From AC-49 sp963817035 (GTDB lineage Bacteria; Actinomycetota; Thermoleophilia; Solirubrobacterales; Solirubrobacteraceae), in assembly GCA_963817035.1 (NCBI GenBank), contig CAWFMM010000004.1, forward strand, positions 992,001 to 1,056,000: a stretch of DNA of 64,000 nucleotides, read 5' to 3'. This document shows, one piece after another, positions 46,942 through 56,065 of this stretch. The stretch's first letter is position 1, and every line of letters begins with the position of its first letter. The position numbers and the translations under genes are program-made. Under the pieces are notes generated by a model, which searched no databases, was not told the origin of the DNA, and saw only the letters and a program-made list of their open reading frames with translations.

Positions 46942-47487
46942 GTGCTCGTCTGCTTCGACGCGACCGTGCTGTGCGGAGCGCTGCGCCGGCCAGCAGGGCT
47001 CAACTTCCAGCTCCTGCAGCTCGCCGCCGACGGCGTCGTCCTCGACGGATTCACGACTGAGGTTGCGGGGATGGAGTTCATCCGGAACGCCCTCGACGGT
47101 CTGAGCGGCGTGCGCTATGAGATCGACCTCATCGAGGAGTTCCTCGATGGGTTCGGCGCGCTCTTCGACCCCGAGAACGTCGCGACGTCTCCGATCGGCC
47201 GCTCACTCACCGCGCAAACGTGGCTCCACAACAAGCCGATTGGTGAGGTCGTCTACCACCTCACCGGACGTACGCGCCAAGAACTGCTCGACGGTCTGCC
47301 GGACCAACTCCGAGTCGTGAGCGGCGAGTTTGACGACCACGACGTGCATCTCGTCGCCGCGGCGGTCACGCGCGGCGCCGACATGATCTGCACCTCCAAC
47401 CGGCGCCACATGCCCGAAGGAGCGCTTGCGGGCGACCTCGCAGTCATCGGTCCGGGACGACTTGCCAGCGAGCTCGGGATCATCTAG
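46942..47487 (+). CDS. PIN-domain ribonuclease, probable toxin
   Basis: A 181-residue PIN-fold protein. The first acidic residue is in LVCFDATVLCGALRRP (Asp near residue 6), a middle acidic in FTTEVAGMEFIRNAL (Glu near 46), and the third cluster in GEFDDHDVHLVAAAVTRGAD then MICTSNRRHMP (about 130-160), matching the four-acid site of PIN ribonucleases. GTG 46942 begins at the base after the upstream stop codon. It is expected to cleave RNA when released from its partner, the HTH protein encoded just before it. Confidence 0.85.
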   Translation: MLVCFDATVLCGALRRPAGLNFQLLQLAADGVVLDGFTTEVAGMEFIRNALDGLSGVRYEIDLIEEFLDGFGALFDPENVATSPIGRSLTAQTWLHNKPIGEVVYHLTGRTRQELLDGLPDQLRVVSGEFDDHDVHLVAAAVTRGADMICTSNRRHMPEGALAGDLAVIGPGRLASELGII

Positions 47488-47503
47488 CGCCGTCGCAAGC
47501 GAG

Positions 47504-47523
47504 CCGTAACGCGTACGTTACGG
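47504..47523. promoter_or_regulatory. palindromic operator CCGTAACG-CGTA-CGTTACGG
   Basis: Two perfect 8-bp half-sites, CCGTAACG and CGTTACGG, separated by 4 bases, 9 bp upstream of the XRE gene start at 47533. The position over the expected leader or promoter and the length suit a dimeric XRE-type repressor, so autoregulation is likely. Confidence 0.72.
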
Positions 47524-47532
47524 TTCGGTCGC

Positions 47533-47931
47533 ATGAGCACGCCCCGCCGCACAGTGAAGCTTGATACGGGCCACTACGACCGCTGGCGCGGCGAGCTCAT
47601 GGAGGATCCGACGTTCATGGCCGAACACGCGCGCCAGTCCCGTGCGATTGCCGCCATCGACGAGATCGTGAACAGACTCGACGCGCTCCGCGTCGAGCAC
47701 GACATCAGCAAGGCCGACCTCGCGCGGGCGGTCGACAAGAACCCGGCGAGCATTCGTCGGCTACTGACCGCCAAGGGTAACCCCGAACTCGGCACCGTCG
47801 TGGCGATCGCGGATGCCCTCGATGCTGATTTGGTGGTCGTCCCGCGGAAGCAATCGGCACGACGCTGCCAGCGTTCGGCTGACACGCCGAGCGCGGCTTC
47901 CGCGACCCGTCAGGGCCGCCGGCTACCTTGA
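47533..47931 (+). CDS. XRE-family helix-turn-helix regulator, antitoxin-like
   Basis: A 132-residue protein with a central helix-turn-helix: VEHDISKADLARAVDKNPAS then IRRLLTAKGNPELGTVVAIA (about residues 54-95), typical of XRE antitoxins such as HigA-like proteins. The first 50 residues are a helical extension (MEDPTFMAEHARQSRAIAAI). The last 25 residues are basic and low in order. A strong palindrome sits just upstream. No toxin gene lies beside it apart from the PIN gene 45 bp before, so it may regulate that locus or be an orphan. Confidence 0.83.
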   Translation: MSTPRRTVKLDTGHYDRWRGELMEDPTFMAEHARQSRAIAAIDEIVNRLDALRVEHDISKADLARAVDKNPASIRRLLTAKGNPELGTVVAIADALDADLVVVPRKQSARRCQRSADTPSAASATRQGRRLP

Positions 47932-47968
47932 CGAACATGCGCGAGACGAGTCGCCGAGAGGGAGCGTG

Positions 47969-48520
47969 ATGGCTTCCAGCGACCGGATCCTGCAGATCAA
48001 GGTCAGCCTGGTCGGGGTCTCGGAGCCGCCCGTCTGGCGGCGGCTGCTGGTGCCGGCGACGATCCGCCTCGACCGCCTGCACGCGGTGATCCAGGCGGCG
48101 ATGGGCTGGGGCGACTACCACCTCCACGCATTCACCGCGGGCGACGTGGAATACGGGCCGCCCGATCCCGAGCTCGACCACGTTGACGAGCAGCGAACCT
48201 CGGTGGCCGACGTGATCAGCGAGCCGCGCGACCGCATGCGCTACGTCTACGACTTCGGCGACTACTGGCAACACGACGTCGTCGTCGAGAAGGTCATGGC
48301 GCCCGAGCCGGGGACCCGCCACCCGCGCTGCGTCGGCGGCAAGGGACGGTGCCCGCCGGAGGACTGCGGTGGCGCATGGGGATACGCGGAACTGCGGGAG
48401 ACACTCGCCGACCCCACGCATGAGGAGCACGGGGAGATGCTCGAATGGCTCGGACTCAAATCCGCCGACGAGTTCGACCCGACCGCGTTCGACGTCGATC
48501 GCGTCAACGCTCTGCTCTAA
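47969..48520 (+). CDS. plasmid pRiA4b ORF-3-like protein
   Basis: A 183-residue protein of the pRiA4b ORF-3 (PF07929-type) family, common on plasmids and integrated elements, function unknown. Landmarks are ILQIKVSLVGVSEPPVWRRL (about residues 7-26), HAVIQAAMGWGDYHLHAFTA, MRYVYDFGDYWQHDVVVEKV (about 91-110) and CVGGKGRCPPEDCGGAWGYA (about 121-140), where Cys residues may bind metal. ATG 47969 follows GAGAGGGAG. It is the last gene before the right end of the element; the 315 bp after it hold only the repeats noted separately. Confidence 0.88.
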   Translation: MASSDRILQIKVSLVGVSEPPVWRRLLVPATIRLDRLHAVIQAAMGWGDYHLHAFTAGDVEYGPPDPELDHVDEQRTSVADVISEPRDRMRYVYDFGDYWQHDVVVEKVMAPEPGTRHPRCVGGKGRCPPEDCGGAWGYAELRETLADPTHEEHGEMLEWLGLKSADEFDPTAFDVDRVNALL

Positions 48521-48734
48521 GCCCTCCCGGGAGCCCTCGGAGTCACGACCGAGCGCCCAAGGTGCTACGCCGGCTTCGTCGAGCCGCGGATCTCGACCGC
48601 GATCACCCAGGCGGCGGGGTGGCAGGCGTCGGGTTCGAGGGGACCGGCTTGGGGGAGGGCGTGTCGCTCATCTCGACTCACAACGGTCGCGACGCGTCCG
48701 ACGACCAGCGCAGACGCGACCCGAACATACGCTC

Positions 48735-48754
48735 GGGGTCCAAAACGGGGTCCA
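48735..48754 (+). repeat. right arm-type repeat pair (GGGGTCCA twice)
   Basis: GGGGTCCA at 48735-48742 and 48747-48754 with a 12-bp period, followed by ATTT, as at the left end. It lies 81 bp before attR in the 315-bp gap 48521-48835, which shows no gene. The shared wording and orientation at both ends suggest binding sites for the integrase N-terminal domain. Confidence 0.65.
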
Positions 48755-48835
48755 ATTTCAGGACAACCCAGACGCACCGAGAACTACGAAAACCCTGCTA
48801 TTAGCCGTTTCTCCAACTCAAAGAAAGTAGGAAAT

Positions 48836-48882
48836 CCGGCTGGGGGCCGGGCGGTCGCAGGTTCAAATCCTGTCTCCCCGAT
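48836..48882 (+). repeat. attR: right 47-bp direct repeat, tRNA-Pro 3' fragment
   Basis: Identical to 34763-34809. The sequence before it (AAGTAGGAAAT) has nothing of the 5' half of a tRNA, so this copy is only a fragment left by integration and is not a working tRNA gene. It marks the right end of the element. Confidence 0.95.
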
Positions 48883-48921
48883 CACACGAAAACCCCGCTT
48901 CGTCCCGTCAGGGGGCGAGTT

Positions 48922-50070
48922 TCAGATCTTCGGTGGGTCGCTGGAGGCGGGGACCAGGCGACCGGAAAGGTCGATGAGGTCCTCGGCGGTCAGGGTGTCC
49001 GAGCTCATCGTGATCAGTGTCCCGTCGAGCTCGACCGATAGCTGGGCTTGCGGCCACATGTCGGTTCGCCGGCGGACTCGCATTTCGAGGCCGTCGCGCT
49101 CGATGTCCTCGCCGTCCTGAACTCGGTAGTCCTCGACCGCGGTCGCGGGCAGCTGGCCGATGTTCACCTGGCCGCCTCTGTCTCGACTCGTGTAGTTGAG
49201 CCACACGCTCGGCTCGGCCACTGGACGCTTGGAGCCGCGGTGCAGCGAGACATGCAGCTCCCAATCCTCGGATACGTCGCGGAGCGCGTAGACGGTAAAC
49301 GGGACTGCCGAGACGGATTCGTGCAGCGCGACGGGGCCGCGGAGCCGGCGCATCTGCTCGGTCGTGGACGGCTCCTGGCCATCAGGTGAGACGAAACGAA
49401 ACAGCTCGGGATCGAGCTGGCGATCAAACGCGATCTCAACGGCTTCGACGACCATCATCGCCGCGCCGTCGAAGCACGCCTCCACCCGCAGCAGGATGCC
49501 GCGCTCGGTATCGATCTCCAGGTCGTAGGCGTCCGCGCCGATGCTCAGCCCGCGAAGGGCGAACGTGTCGGGATGGTTGGTGCCGCGCGGGCGCGGGGAG
49601 CATCGCGCACGGACGACGGATCGCCCCGCGCGCTCGCCGGTTCCGCGGATCTCGATGTCCAGCAGGCCGATCACGGGCGCAGGGTTCAGCATCGTCTCGA
49701 CCGATTGGCCGACGGTCTGACTCTGCGCCGCGTCACCGGCGTTGGTCATCGCTCCCCGCCCGGGCCAGTAGGACCACCAGGTCGAGCCGACCTGGATAGC
49801 CAGCGTCTTGCCGTGCAGCTTGCTGTCGCGCTCCTCGCGCACGCGATCCGGCCGCTGCAACCACAGCCTGATCGTCTCTTCCTCCTCGGTCGGCCGGTCA
49901 CCGGAGCCCACCACGACCTGACTCGTCACCGCCCCACTGTCCTTCGCGTGCGCGGCGAACGCCGCACGCGTGAGCTCAACGTCACGCCACGAGCGCCACT
50001 GACTCTCGACCGACTCAAAGCGCCCCGACGCGCCATGCATCAGCTCCAGCAGATCACCGAGCTTCATCAC
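48922..50070 (-). CDS. hypothetical protein, LolA/RseB-like beta fold
   Basis: A 382-residue protein without signal peptide or membrane helix. The layout of an N-terminal helix (LGDLLELMHGASGRFESVES), an antiparallel-strand region (QVVVGSGDRPTEEEETIRLW, IQVGSTWWSYWPGRG), and a long C-terminal beta part (DLEIDTERGILLRVEACFDG) resembles the half-barrel of LolA, LppX or RseB proteins that bind lipid or lipoprotein. This is a fold guess; no export signal was seen. ATG 50070 is followed directly by ATG 50067; either may be used. It lies 40 bp outside attR. Confidence 0.7.
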   Translation of the reverse strand: MMKLGDLLELMHGASGRFESVESQWRSWRDVELTRAAFAAHAKDSGAVTSQVVVGSGDRPTEEEETIRLWLQRPDRVREERDSKLHGKTLAIQVGSTWWSYWPGRGAMTNAGDAAQSQTVGQSVETMLNPAPVIGLLDIEIRGTGERAGRSVVRARCSPRPRGTNHPDTFALRGLSIGADAYDLEIDTERGILLRVEACFDGAAMMVVEAVEIAFDRQLDPELFRFVSPDGQEPSTTEQMRRLRGPVALHESVSAVPFTVYALRDVSEDWELHVSLHRGSKRPVAEPSVWLNYTSRDRGGQVNIGQLPATAVEDYRVQDGEDIERDGLEMRVRRRTDMWPQAQLSVELDGTLITMSSDTLTAEDLIDLSGRLVPASSDPPKI

Positions 50071-50082
50071 CAGCCGACCGTA

Positions 50083-50340
50083 CTACGCGACCACAGTGCC
50101 GCTCCAGCTGAGGGTTGCGCCACGAAGGCGAGGACATCGCGCCGCGACCCGTCGAGACCCACGCGACCGCTTCGCGGCGCGTGGCTTCGCAGTCTGCCGT
50201 GCCCCGGCCACCGGGACCAGCTCGTACCTGACCTCGAACCCGAGCGCGGCGGCGTAGCGCTCGACCGAGGAGATCCGGCATTTCTGCGTCGCCCTCCTCG
50301 ATCCGGGCGATCTGGGCCTGTGCTCCAGAGGGGGTATGGG
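50083..50340 (-). pseudogene. decayed XRE-family helix-turn-helix gene
   Basis: On the minus strand, QAQIARIEEGDAEM in one frame continues as RISSVERYAAALGFEVRYEL in another, the typical middle of small XRE antitoxin-like proteins. One extra C at about 50279-50280 causes the break. The normal N-terminus is missing upstream, where no frame gives helix-turn-helix sequence. A basic, Arg/Lys-rich tail follows to the TAG at 50083. It is a fragment rather than a working gene unless the break is a sequencing error. Confidence 0.6.
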
Positions 50341-50398
50341 ACCCGCACGACCCTGCAACCGGCAGTCGCGTGCATGGCCGTCCCGGTCGGTCTGCCGG

Positions 50399-51802
50399 CT
50401 ACCACTCCCCGAGAATCAGCATCCGCCCGTTGAGTCGGTAGCTGTCCTCGCACTCGATCCCGCACTCCAGCGTCTTACTGAGGTGCAGCTTGACGATCTT
50501 CGAGCGGCGGACCGGATGGCCAGGCTTGCCGTGCAGCGTGACCGACACGATCGCGGAGTTGAGGACGTTGGGGTCGTCAATCGCGCTGGCTCCGCAGCGC
50601 GGGTGGTAGCTGCTGGCCAGGGCCGGGATCTTGAGTGTCCAGCGCCCCGGGCGCCCGGTGCCGAGCCAGGGCGCCAGCGAGCCGTCGCCGCCTCGCGAGC
50701 CGGCGACGGCCTCCGAGCAGTGCTGGTTGTTCAGGCCGCACATCGCGTCGATGCGGTACGAGCCGCGCAGCTTCCACTCGCCGGGCGCACCACCCGGGGT
50801 CGCGTTGAGGATCGCCCGCTGCCACGTGTACCGCCATGTGACGCCGGTCGCGGCGGAGTTCGAGAACCCGGCCGGGTCCGAGCACGATCCGCCGGGGGAC
50901 TTGATGTCCTGCGAGACGTTCCCGCCGGCCCCGATCTCGACGATCGTGGTGATGCACGCCTGGCGCTCGCCGCCCACGACCGGGCAGCGCGACGCGATCG
51001 GCTCTCCGCAGTCCCGCTGTGCGAAGCGGTCGGTCACCTCGCCGATCACGTCGTCGAGGTCCTTCACCGAGCCGCCGGCGGTCTGGCTGTCGACGACCTT
51101 GCCCGTCGACAGGTCGACGAGGTCGAGCACGACGGTGACCCGCCCGTCGGCGCTCGCCGTGCCGTGTCCGGAGATCTGGAACTGTGGGGCGAGCGGGTCG
51201 TAGTGGAACGGGCCCTCGGCCCGCCCGCTGTCGAAGAGCTGCTGCTCGCGCTCGCTCGCCGCGACGACCTGATCGCTCTGATCGACGAAGCGCACGCCCT
51301 CGTTCGAGCACGGATCGAACAGCTGGAACAGGACCGCGCCGTCCAGTGACAGGTTGTTGATCCCGGCGCCCGGCGCCGCATCGATCACAACGCCCTTGAC
51401 GGTGACGACCGAGCCCGGGTCGAGCGAGGCCGCGCGCGCGACGGGGGAAGAACGACCGGCGGGCGGGGCCTGGGTGTGGGCGGCGAGGCCGATGCGCTTG
51501 GGCGAGGAGCCCAGCCGGGTCGCCGCGCTGACCGCCCCATACTGGCGCCCGCTCGCTCCACGGGCGTCGGCGGCCAGGATGTACACGCCGGCGGGAACCG
51601 ACAGGTGGTAAGCGCCGGAGGTGGTGGCCTGCAGGTCCTTGATCACCTCGCCGGTGCTGGCATCGATCACCCGCACCGACCGCGCCTTGGCGCCTCGCGG
51701 AATGCCGGTGACCCGGCCGGTGAGCACAGCGCCGGTGGCGACGGTGCCGCCGACGCCGACCATGGCCGCCAGGACCAGGGCTGAAACGACGATCCGTCTC
51801 AC
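50399..51802 (-). CDS. secreted protein with N-terminal carboxypeptidase-regulatory-like domain
   Basis: A 467-residue exported protein. The N-terminus RRIVVSALVLAAMVGVGGTV is a signal peptide; GTG 51802 is chosen because it places that peptide at the start, while the upstream start at 51838 adds a Cys-rich stretch. Residues about 25-75 resemble a CarboxypepD_reg/SdrD-like beta domain (VTGIPRGAKARSVRVIDAST, GAYHLSVPAGVYILAADARG). The rest holds several Cys pairs (DPCSNEG, QRDCGEPIASRCPV, CGIECEDSY) that probably form disulfides. Function unknown. Confidence 0.75.
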   Translation of the reverse strand: MRRIVVSALVLAAMVGVGGTVATGAVLTGRVTGIPRGAKARSVRVIDASTGEVIKDLQATTSGAYHLSVPAGVYILAADARGASGRQYGAVSAATRLGSSPKRIGLAAHTQAPPAGRSSPVARAASLDPGSVVTVKGVVIDAAPGAGINNLSLDGAVLFQLFDPCSNEGVRFVDQSDQVVAASEREQQLFDSGRAEGPFHYDPLAPQFQISGHGTASADGRVTVVLDLVDLSTGKVVDSQTAGGSVKDLDDVIGEVTDRFAQRDCGEPIASRCPVVGGERQACITTIVEIGAGGNVSQDIKSPGGSCSDPAGFSNSAATGVTWRYTWQRAILNATPGGAPGEWKLRGSYRIDAMCGLNNQHCSEAVAGSRGGDGSLAPWLGTGRPGRWTLKIPALASSYHPRCGASAIDDPNVLNSAIVSVTLHGKPGHPVRRSKIVKLHLSKTLECGIECEDSYRLNGRMLILGEW

Positions 51803-51961
51803 AGCGCAGACTCTCGCGCAGTCCGCGCTGGCAGTCAACGGCCGCGGTGCTGGGAATCACACGCAGCAGAACGCATTCGGCGAGATGACGCGCTCGTCGG
51901 ACAACGGTCGGCGCTGACTGTCGCGCTGCGCTGATCGTCGGCCGGTAGTCTCGGTTTCCTC

Positions 51962-52387
51962 GTGGCGCAGATGACCGAAGCGCAGTGGAAGGCGTTCGTG
52001 CAGGAGGGTACGCGGACGGGCAAGCTCGCGACCGTGCGCGAGGACGGGCTGCCGCACGTGATGCCGATCTGGTTCGTGCTCGACGGCGACGAGCTCGTGT
52101 TCATGACCGGGGCGAACACGGTGAAGGGGCGTAACCTGCGCCGCGGCGGTCACGCGAGCCTGTGCGTCGATGACGACCGCCCGCCGTTTGCCTTCGTCAC
52201 GGTCAGTGGGCCGGTCACGATCGATGAGGACGCCGCCGCGATGCTCGCGCTCTCGACCCGGATCGCGGCGCGGTACATGGGCGCCGATCGGGCCGAGGAA
52301 TACGGCCGGCGCAACGCGGTGCCGGGCGAGCTGCTCGTGCGCCTGCGGGCGGAGCGGGTCGTGGCGCAGGCCGGCGTCGCGGACTAG
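51962..52387 (+). CDS. PPOX-class F420-dependent oxidoreductase
   Basis: A 141-residue split-barrel protein of the Rv1155-like, F420-binding flavin/deazaflavin oxidoreductase group. Landmarks are GTRTGKLATVREDGLPHVMP (about residues 16-35), IWFVLDGDELVFMTGANTVK (about 36-55), a KGRNLRR strand-helix and SLCVDDDRPPFAFVTVSGP. The K.....R pattern suits deazaflavin phosphate binding. It fits with the F420 biosynthesis genes 26-32 kb to the left. GTG 51962 is used; ATG 51971 is a close alternative. Substrate unknown. Confidence 0.87.
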   Translation: MAQMTEAQWKAFVQEGTRTGKLATVREDGLPHVMPIWFVLDGDELVFMTGANTVKGRNLRRGGHASLCVDDDRPPFAFVTVSGPVTIDEDAAAMLALSTRIAARYMGADRAEEYGRRNAVPGELLVRLRAERVVAQAGVAD

Positions 52388-52424
52388 CGTTCGCGGCCGT
52401 CGTCGCCCGCCTCGCCGAGATCGG

Positions 52425-53291
52425 CTAAGCGGCCTCGGCGCTGGGGTAGTCGTAGAAGCCTTGGCCGGTTTTGCGGCCGAGGCGGCCGGCGGCGAGCATG
52501 CGTTTCATGAGTGGCGGCGGGGCGTATTCGGGCTGTTTGAACTCTTCGTAGAGTGAGTTGCACACGGCGTAGAGGACGTCGAGGCCGATGAAGTCGCACA
52601 GGGTGAGCGGCCCCATCGGGTGCCCGCAGCCGCGGACAATGCCCTCGTCGATGTCTTCGCGGGTGGCGAACCCTTCTTCGAACATCCGCACGGCGGCCAT
52701 GAGGTAGGGGACGAGGAGGCGGTTGACGATGAAGCCGGAGCGGTCCTTCGTGCTGATCGGCTGCTTGCCGAGCTGCTGCGCCAGCGCGGTTGCGGCGGCC
52801 CTTGTCTCGTTGCTGGTGTCCAGTGCGACGACGACCTCGACGAGGCTCATGACCGGGACGGGGGAGAAGAAGTGCAGCCCGACGACCCGGTCGGGACGTG
52901 TCGTGACTGCTGCGAGCTCGGCGATCGGGATCGAGGACGTGTTGGAGGCCAGGAACACCGCGTTGGGCAGCAGCGCGTCGAGGCGCGTGAACATCTGCGC
53001 TTTGACCGTCGGCTCCTCGATGATCGCCTCGACGACCGCCTCCGCGTCGCGCAGGTCCTCGATCTCGGTGGTGTGGGTGATGCGCCCGAGGATCGCGGCC
53101 GCCTGCACATCGTCGATCCGGCCGCGCGCGCGGCCACGGTCGATCGATGCCTGCAGTCCGGCACGTGAGCGTTGCAGCGGCGCCTCGTCGGGCTCGTAGA
53201 CGATCACGTGCAGGCCGGCAACGGCCGCCGACTCGGCGATTCCCGAGCCCATGAAACCGGCGCCAACGACTCCAAGAACGGACAGTTTCAT
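52425..53291 (-). CDS. 3-hydroxybutyryl-CoA dehydrogenase
   Basis: A 288-residue 3-hydroxyacyl-CoA dehydrogenase of the short (Hbd/FadB2) type, interconverting acetoacetyl-CoA and 3-hydroxybutyryl-CoA. The NAD-binding motif VLGVVGAGFMGSGIAESAAV is at residues 5-24, SNTSSIPIAELA then HFFSPVPVMSLVEVV (about 141-155) hold catalytic residues, and SGFIVNRLLVPYL leads into the C-terminal domain. ATG 53291 follows GGAG. It supplies the four-carbon unit used by crotonyl-CoA carboxylase/reductase in the ethylmalonyl-CoA route. Divergent from the mutase gene at 53334, 42 bp apart. Confidence 0.92.
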   Translation of the reverse strand: MKLSVLGVVGAGFMGSGIAESAAVAGLHVIVYEPDEAPLQRSRAGLQASIDRGRARGRIDDVQAAAILGRITHTTEIEDLRDAEAVVEAIIEEPTVKAQMFTRLDALLPNAVFLASNTSSIPIAELAAVTTRPDRVVGLHFFSPVPVMSLVEVVVALDTSNETRAAATALAQQLGKQPISTKDRSGFIVNRLLVPYLMAAVRMFEEGFATREDIDEGIVRGCGHPMGPLTLCDFIGLDVLYAVCNSLYEEFKQPEYAPPPLMKRMLAAGRLGRKTGQGFYDYPSAEAA

Positions 53292-53333
53292 ACCAGGCTC
53301 CTTCGTGCGTGACGTTGACACAGCCTAGCCAGT

Positions 53334-55013
<1,680 letters not shown>

Positions 55014-55021
55014 TGCTTGTT

Positions 55022-55044
55022 GCTCCCACCCCTGATTCGGGAGC
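55022..55044 (+). terminator. hairpin after the mutase gene
   Basis: GCTCCC at 55022-55027 pairs with GGGAGC at 55039-55044 around an 11-base loop, starting 8 bp after the mutase stop. A short stem with no T-run, so only a weak candidate terminator. The rest of the 119-bp gap shows no other feature. Confidence 0.4.
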
Positions 55045-55132
55045 TGTAGGACCCCAGCGTTGACTCCGTTGGGCGTTTGATCGCGCGAGCCTCACGTAGC
55101 TGCGGGAGACCGTGGTGCGCGAGACTTGCGCC

Positions 55133-56065
55133 ATGGCGATACCGCTGATCCTCGACTGCGACCCCGGGCACGACGACGCGTTTGCGATCCTGCTGGCCGC
55201 GGGTGACCCCGAGGCCGACCTGCGCGCGATCACGACGGTGGGCGGCAACGGCAACCTCGAGGCCGTAACCCACAACGCCCTGCGCGTCTGCACGCTCGCC
55301 GGTGTCGTCGATGTGCCGGTCGGGGCGGGCGCGGCGGCGCCGCTGCGCGGAACGCTGCAGACCGCGGCCGACGTGCACGGGGCGAGTGGACTCGACGGCC
55401 CGGACCTACCCGAGCCCGCGTTCGCGCTCGATCCGCGCAGTGCCCACGAGCTAATGGTCGACGTCCTGACCGCGGCGACCGAGCCGGTGACACTCGTCCC
55501 CACCGGGCCGATCACGAACATCGCGGTGTTGCTCGAGAACGCGCCGCAGCTGATCGGAAAGATCCGCGAGATCGTGTGGATGGGCGGCAGCGCCGAGCGC
55601 GGGAACCGGGCGCCGTACGCCGAGTTCAACGCGTGGGTCGATCCCGAGGCGCTGGAGATCGTGCTCGCATCGGGCGTTCCGTTCACGCTCGTCGGGTTGC
55701 ACGTCACCCACCAGGCGCTCGCGACGCCGGAGGTCATCGAGCGCATCGGGACGATCGGGACGCCGCTGGCCCGCACGTGCCAGGCGTGGCTTGAGTACTT
55801 CGCCGGCACCTACCGCGAGCTGTTCGATATGGAGCCGCCGCTGCACGATCCGTGCGCGCTGGCGATCGCGCTCGATCCGGGGCTCGCGCGCGGCGTCGAC
55901 GCGTTCGTGGCGGCCGAGACGCAGGGGCGCTGGACACGCGGCGCGACCGTCGTCGATCTCGACCACCGGCTCGGCGAGGCCCCGAACGCGCGTGTGGCGA
56001 TGAGTATCGACGTCGAGCGCTTCTGGGCGCGGATGATCGCGGCGATCGCCGCGCTGCCGGCGTGA
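55133..56065 (+). CDS. inosine-uridine-type nucleoside hydrolase
   Basis: A 310-residue ribonucleoside hydrolase that splits nucleosides into ribose and base. The calcium-binding signature LILDCDPGHDDAFAILLA lies at residues about 5-22; further motifs are LRAITTVGGNGNLEAVTHNA, VPTGPITNIAVLLENAP, EIVWMGGSAERGNRAPYAEF (about 149-168) and HDPCALAIAL near 240. ATG 55133 is chosen; the frame is open a little upstream but lacks family sequence. The following ribokinase gene overlaps by 4 bp and would phosphorylate the released ribose. Confidence 0.94.
   Translation: MAIPLILDCDPGHDDAFAILLAAGDPEADLRAITTVGGNGNLEAVTHNALRVCTLAGVVDVPVGAGAAAPLRGTLQTAADVHGASGLDGPDLPEPAFALDPRSAHELMVDVLTAATEPVTLVPTGPITNIAVLLENAPQLIGKIREIVWMGGSAERGNRAPYAEFNAWVDPEALEIVLASGVPFTLVGLHVTHQALATPEVIERIGTIGTPLARTCQAWLEYFAGTYRELFDMEPPLHDPCALAIALDPGLARGVDAFVAAETQGRWTRGATVVDLDHRLGEAPNARVAMSIDVERFWARMIAAIAALPA

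Larger units (their letters stand above)
34763..48882. mobile_element. tRNA-Pro-integrated mobile element (about 14.1 kb)
   Basis: An integrated element bounded by 47-bp perfect direct repeats, the left one being the 3' part of the intact tRNA-Pro. Inside are a tyrosine integrase, an excisionase-like protein, a coupling-protein-like ATPase and a replication-relaxation protein, together with restriction, TIR-like and toxin-antitoxin genes. No VirB4-like ATPase, pilus gene or recognisable relaxase other than the Replic_Relax-type protein is seen, so it looks mobilizable or AICE-like rather than fully self-conjugative. Left and right flanks carry chromosomal-type genes. Confidence 0.93.

Noticed and set aside
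48836..48882. A second tRNA-Pro gene at the right end of the element
   Set aside because: Only the 3' 47 bases are present; the 5' half is absent, so it is an attachment-site fragment.
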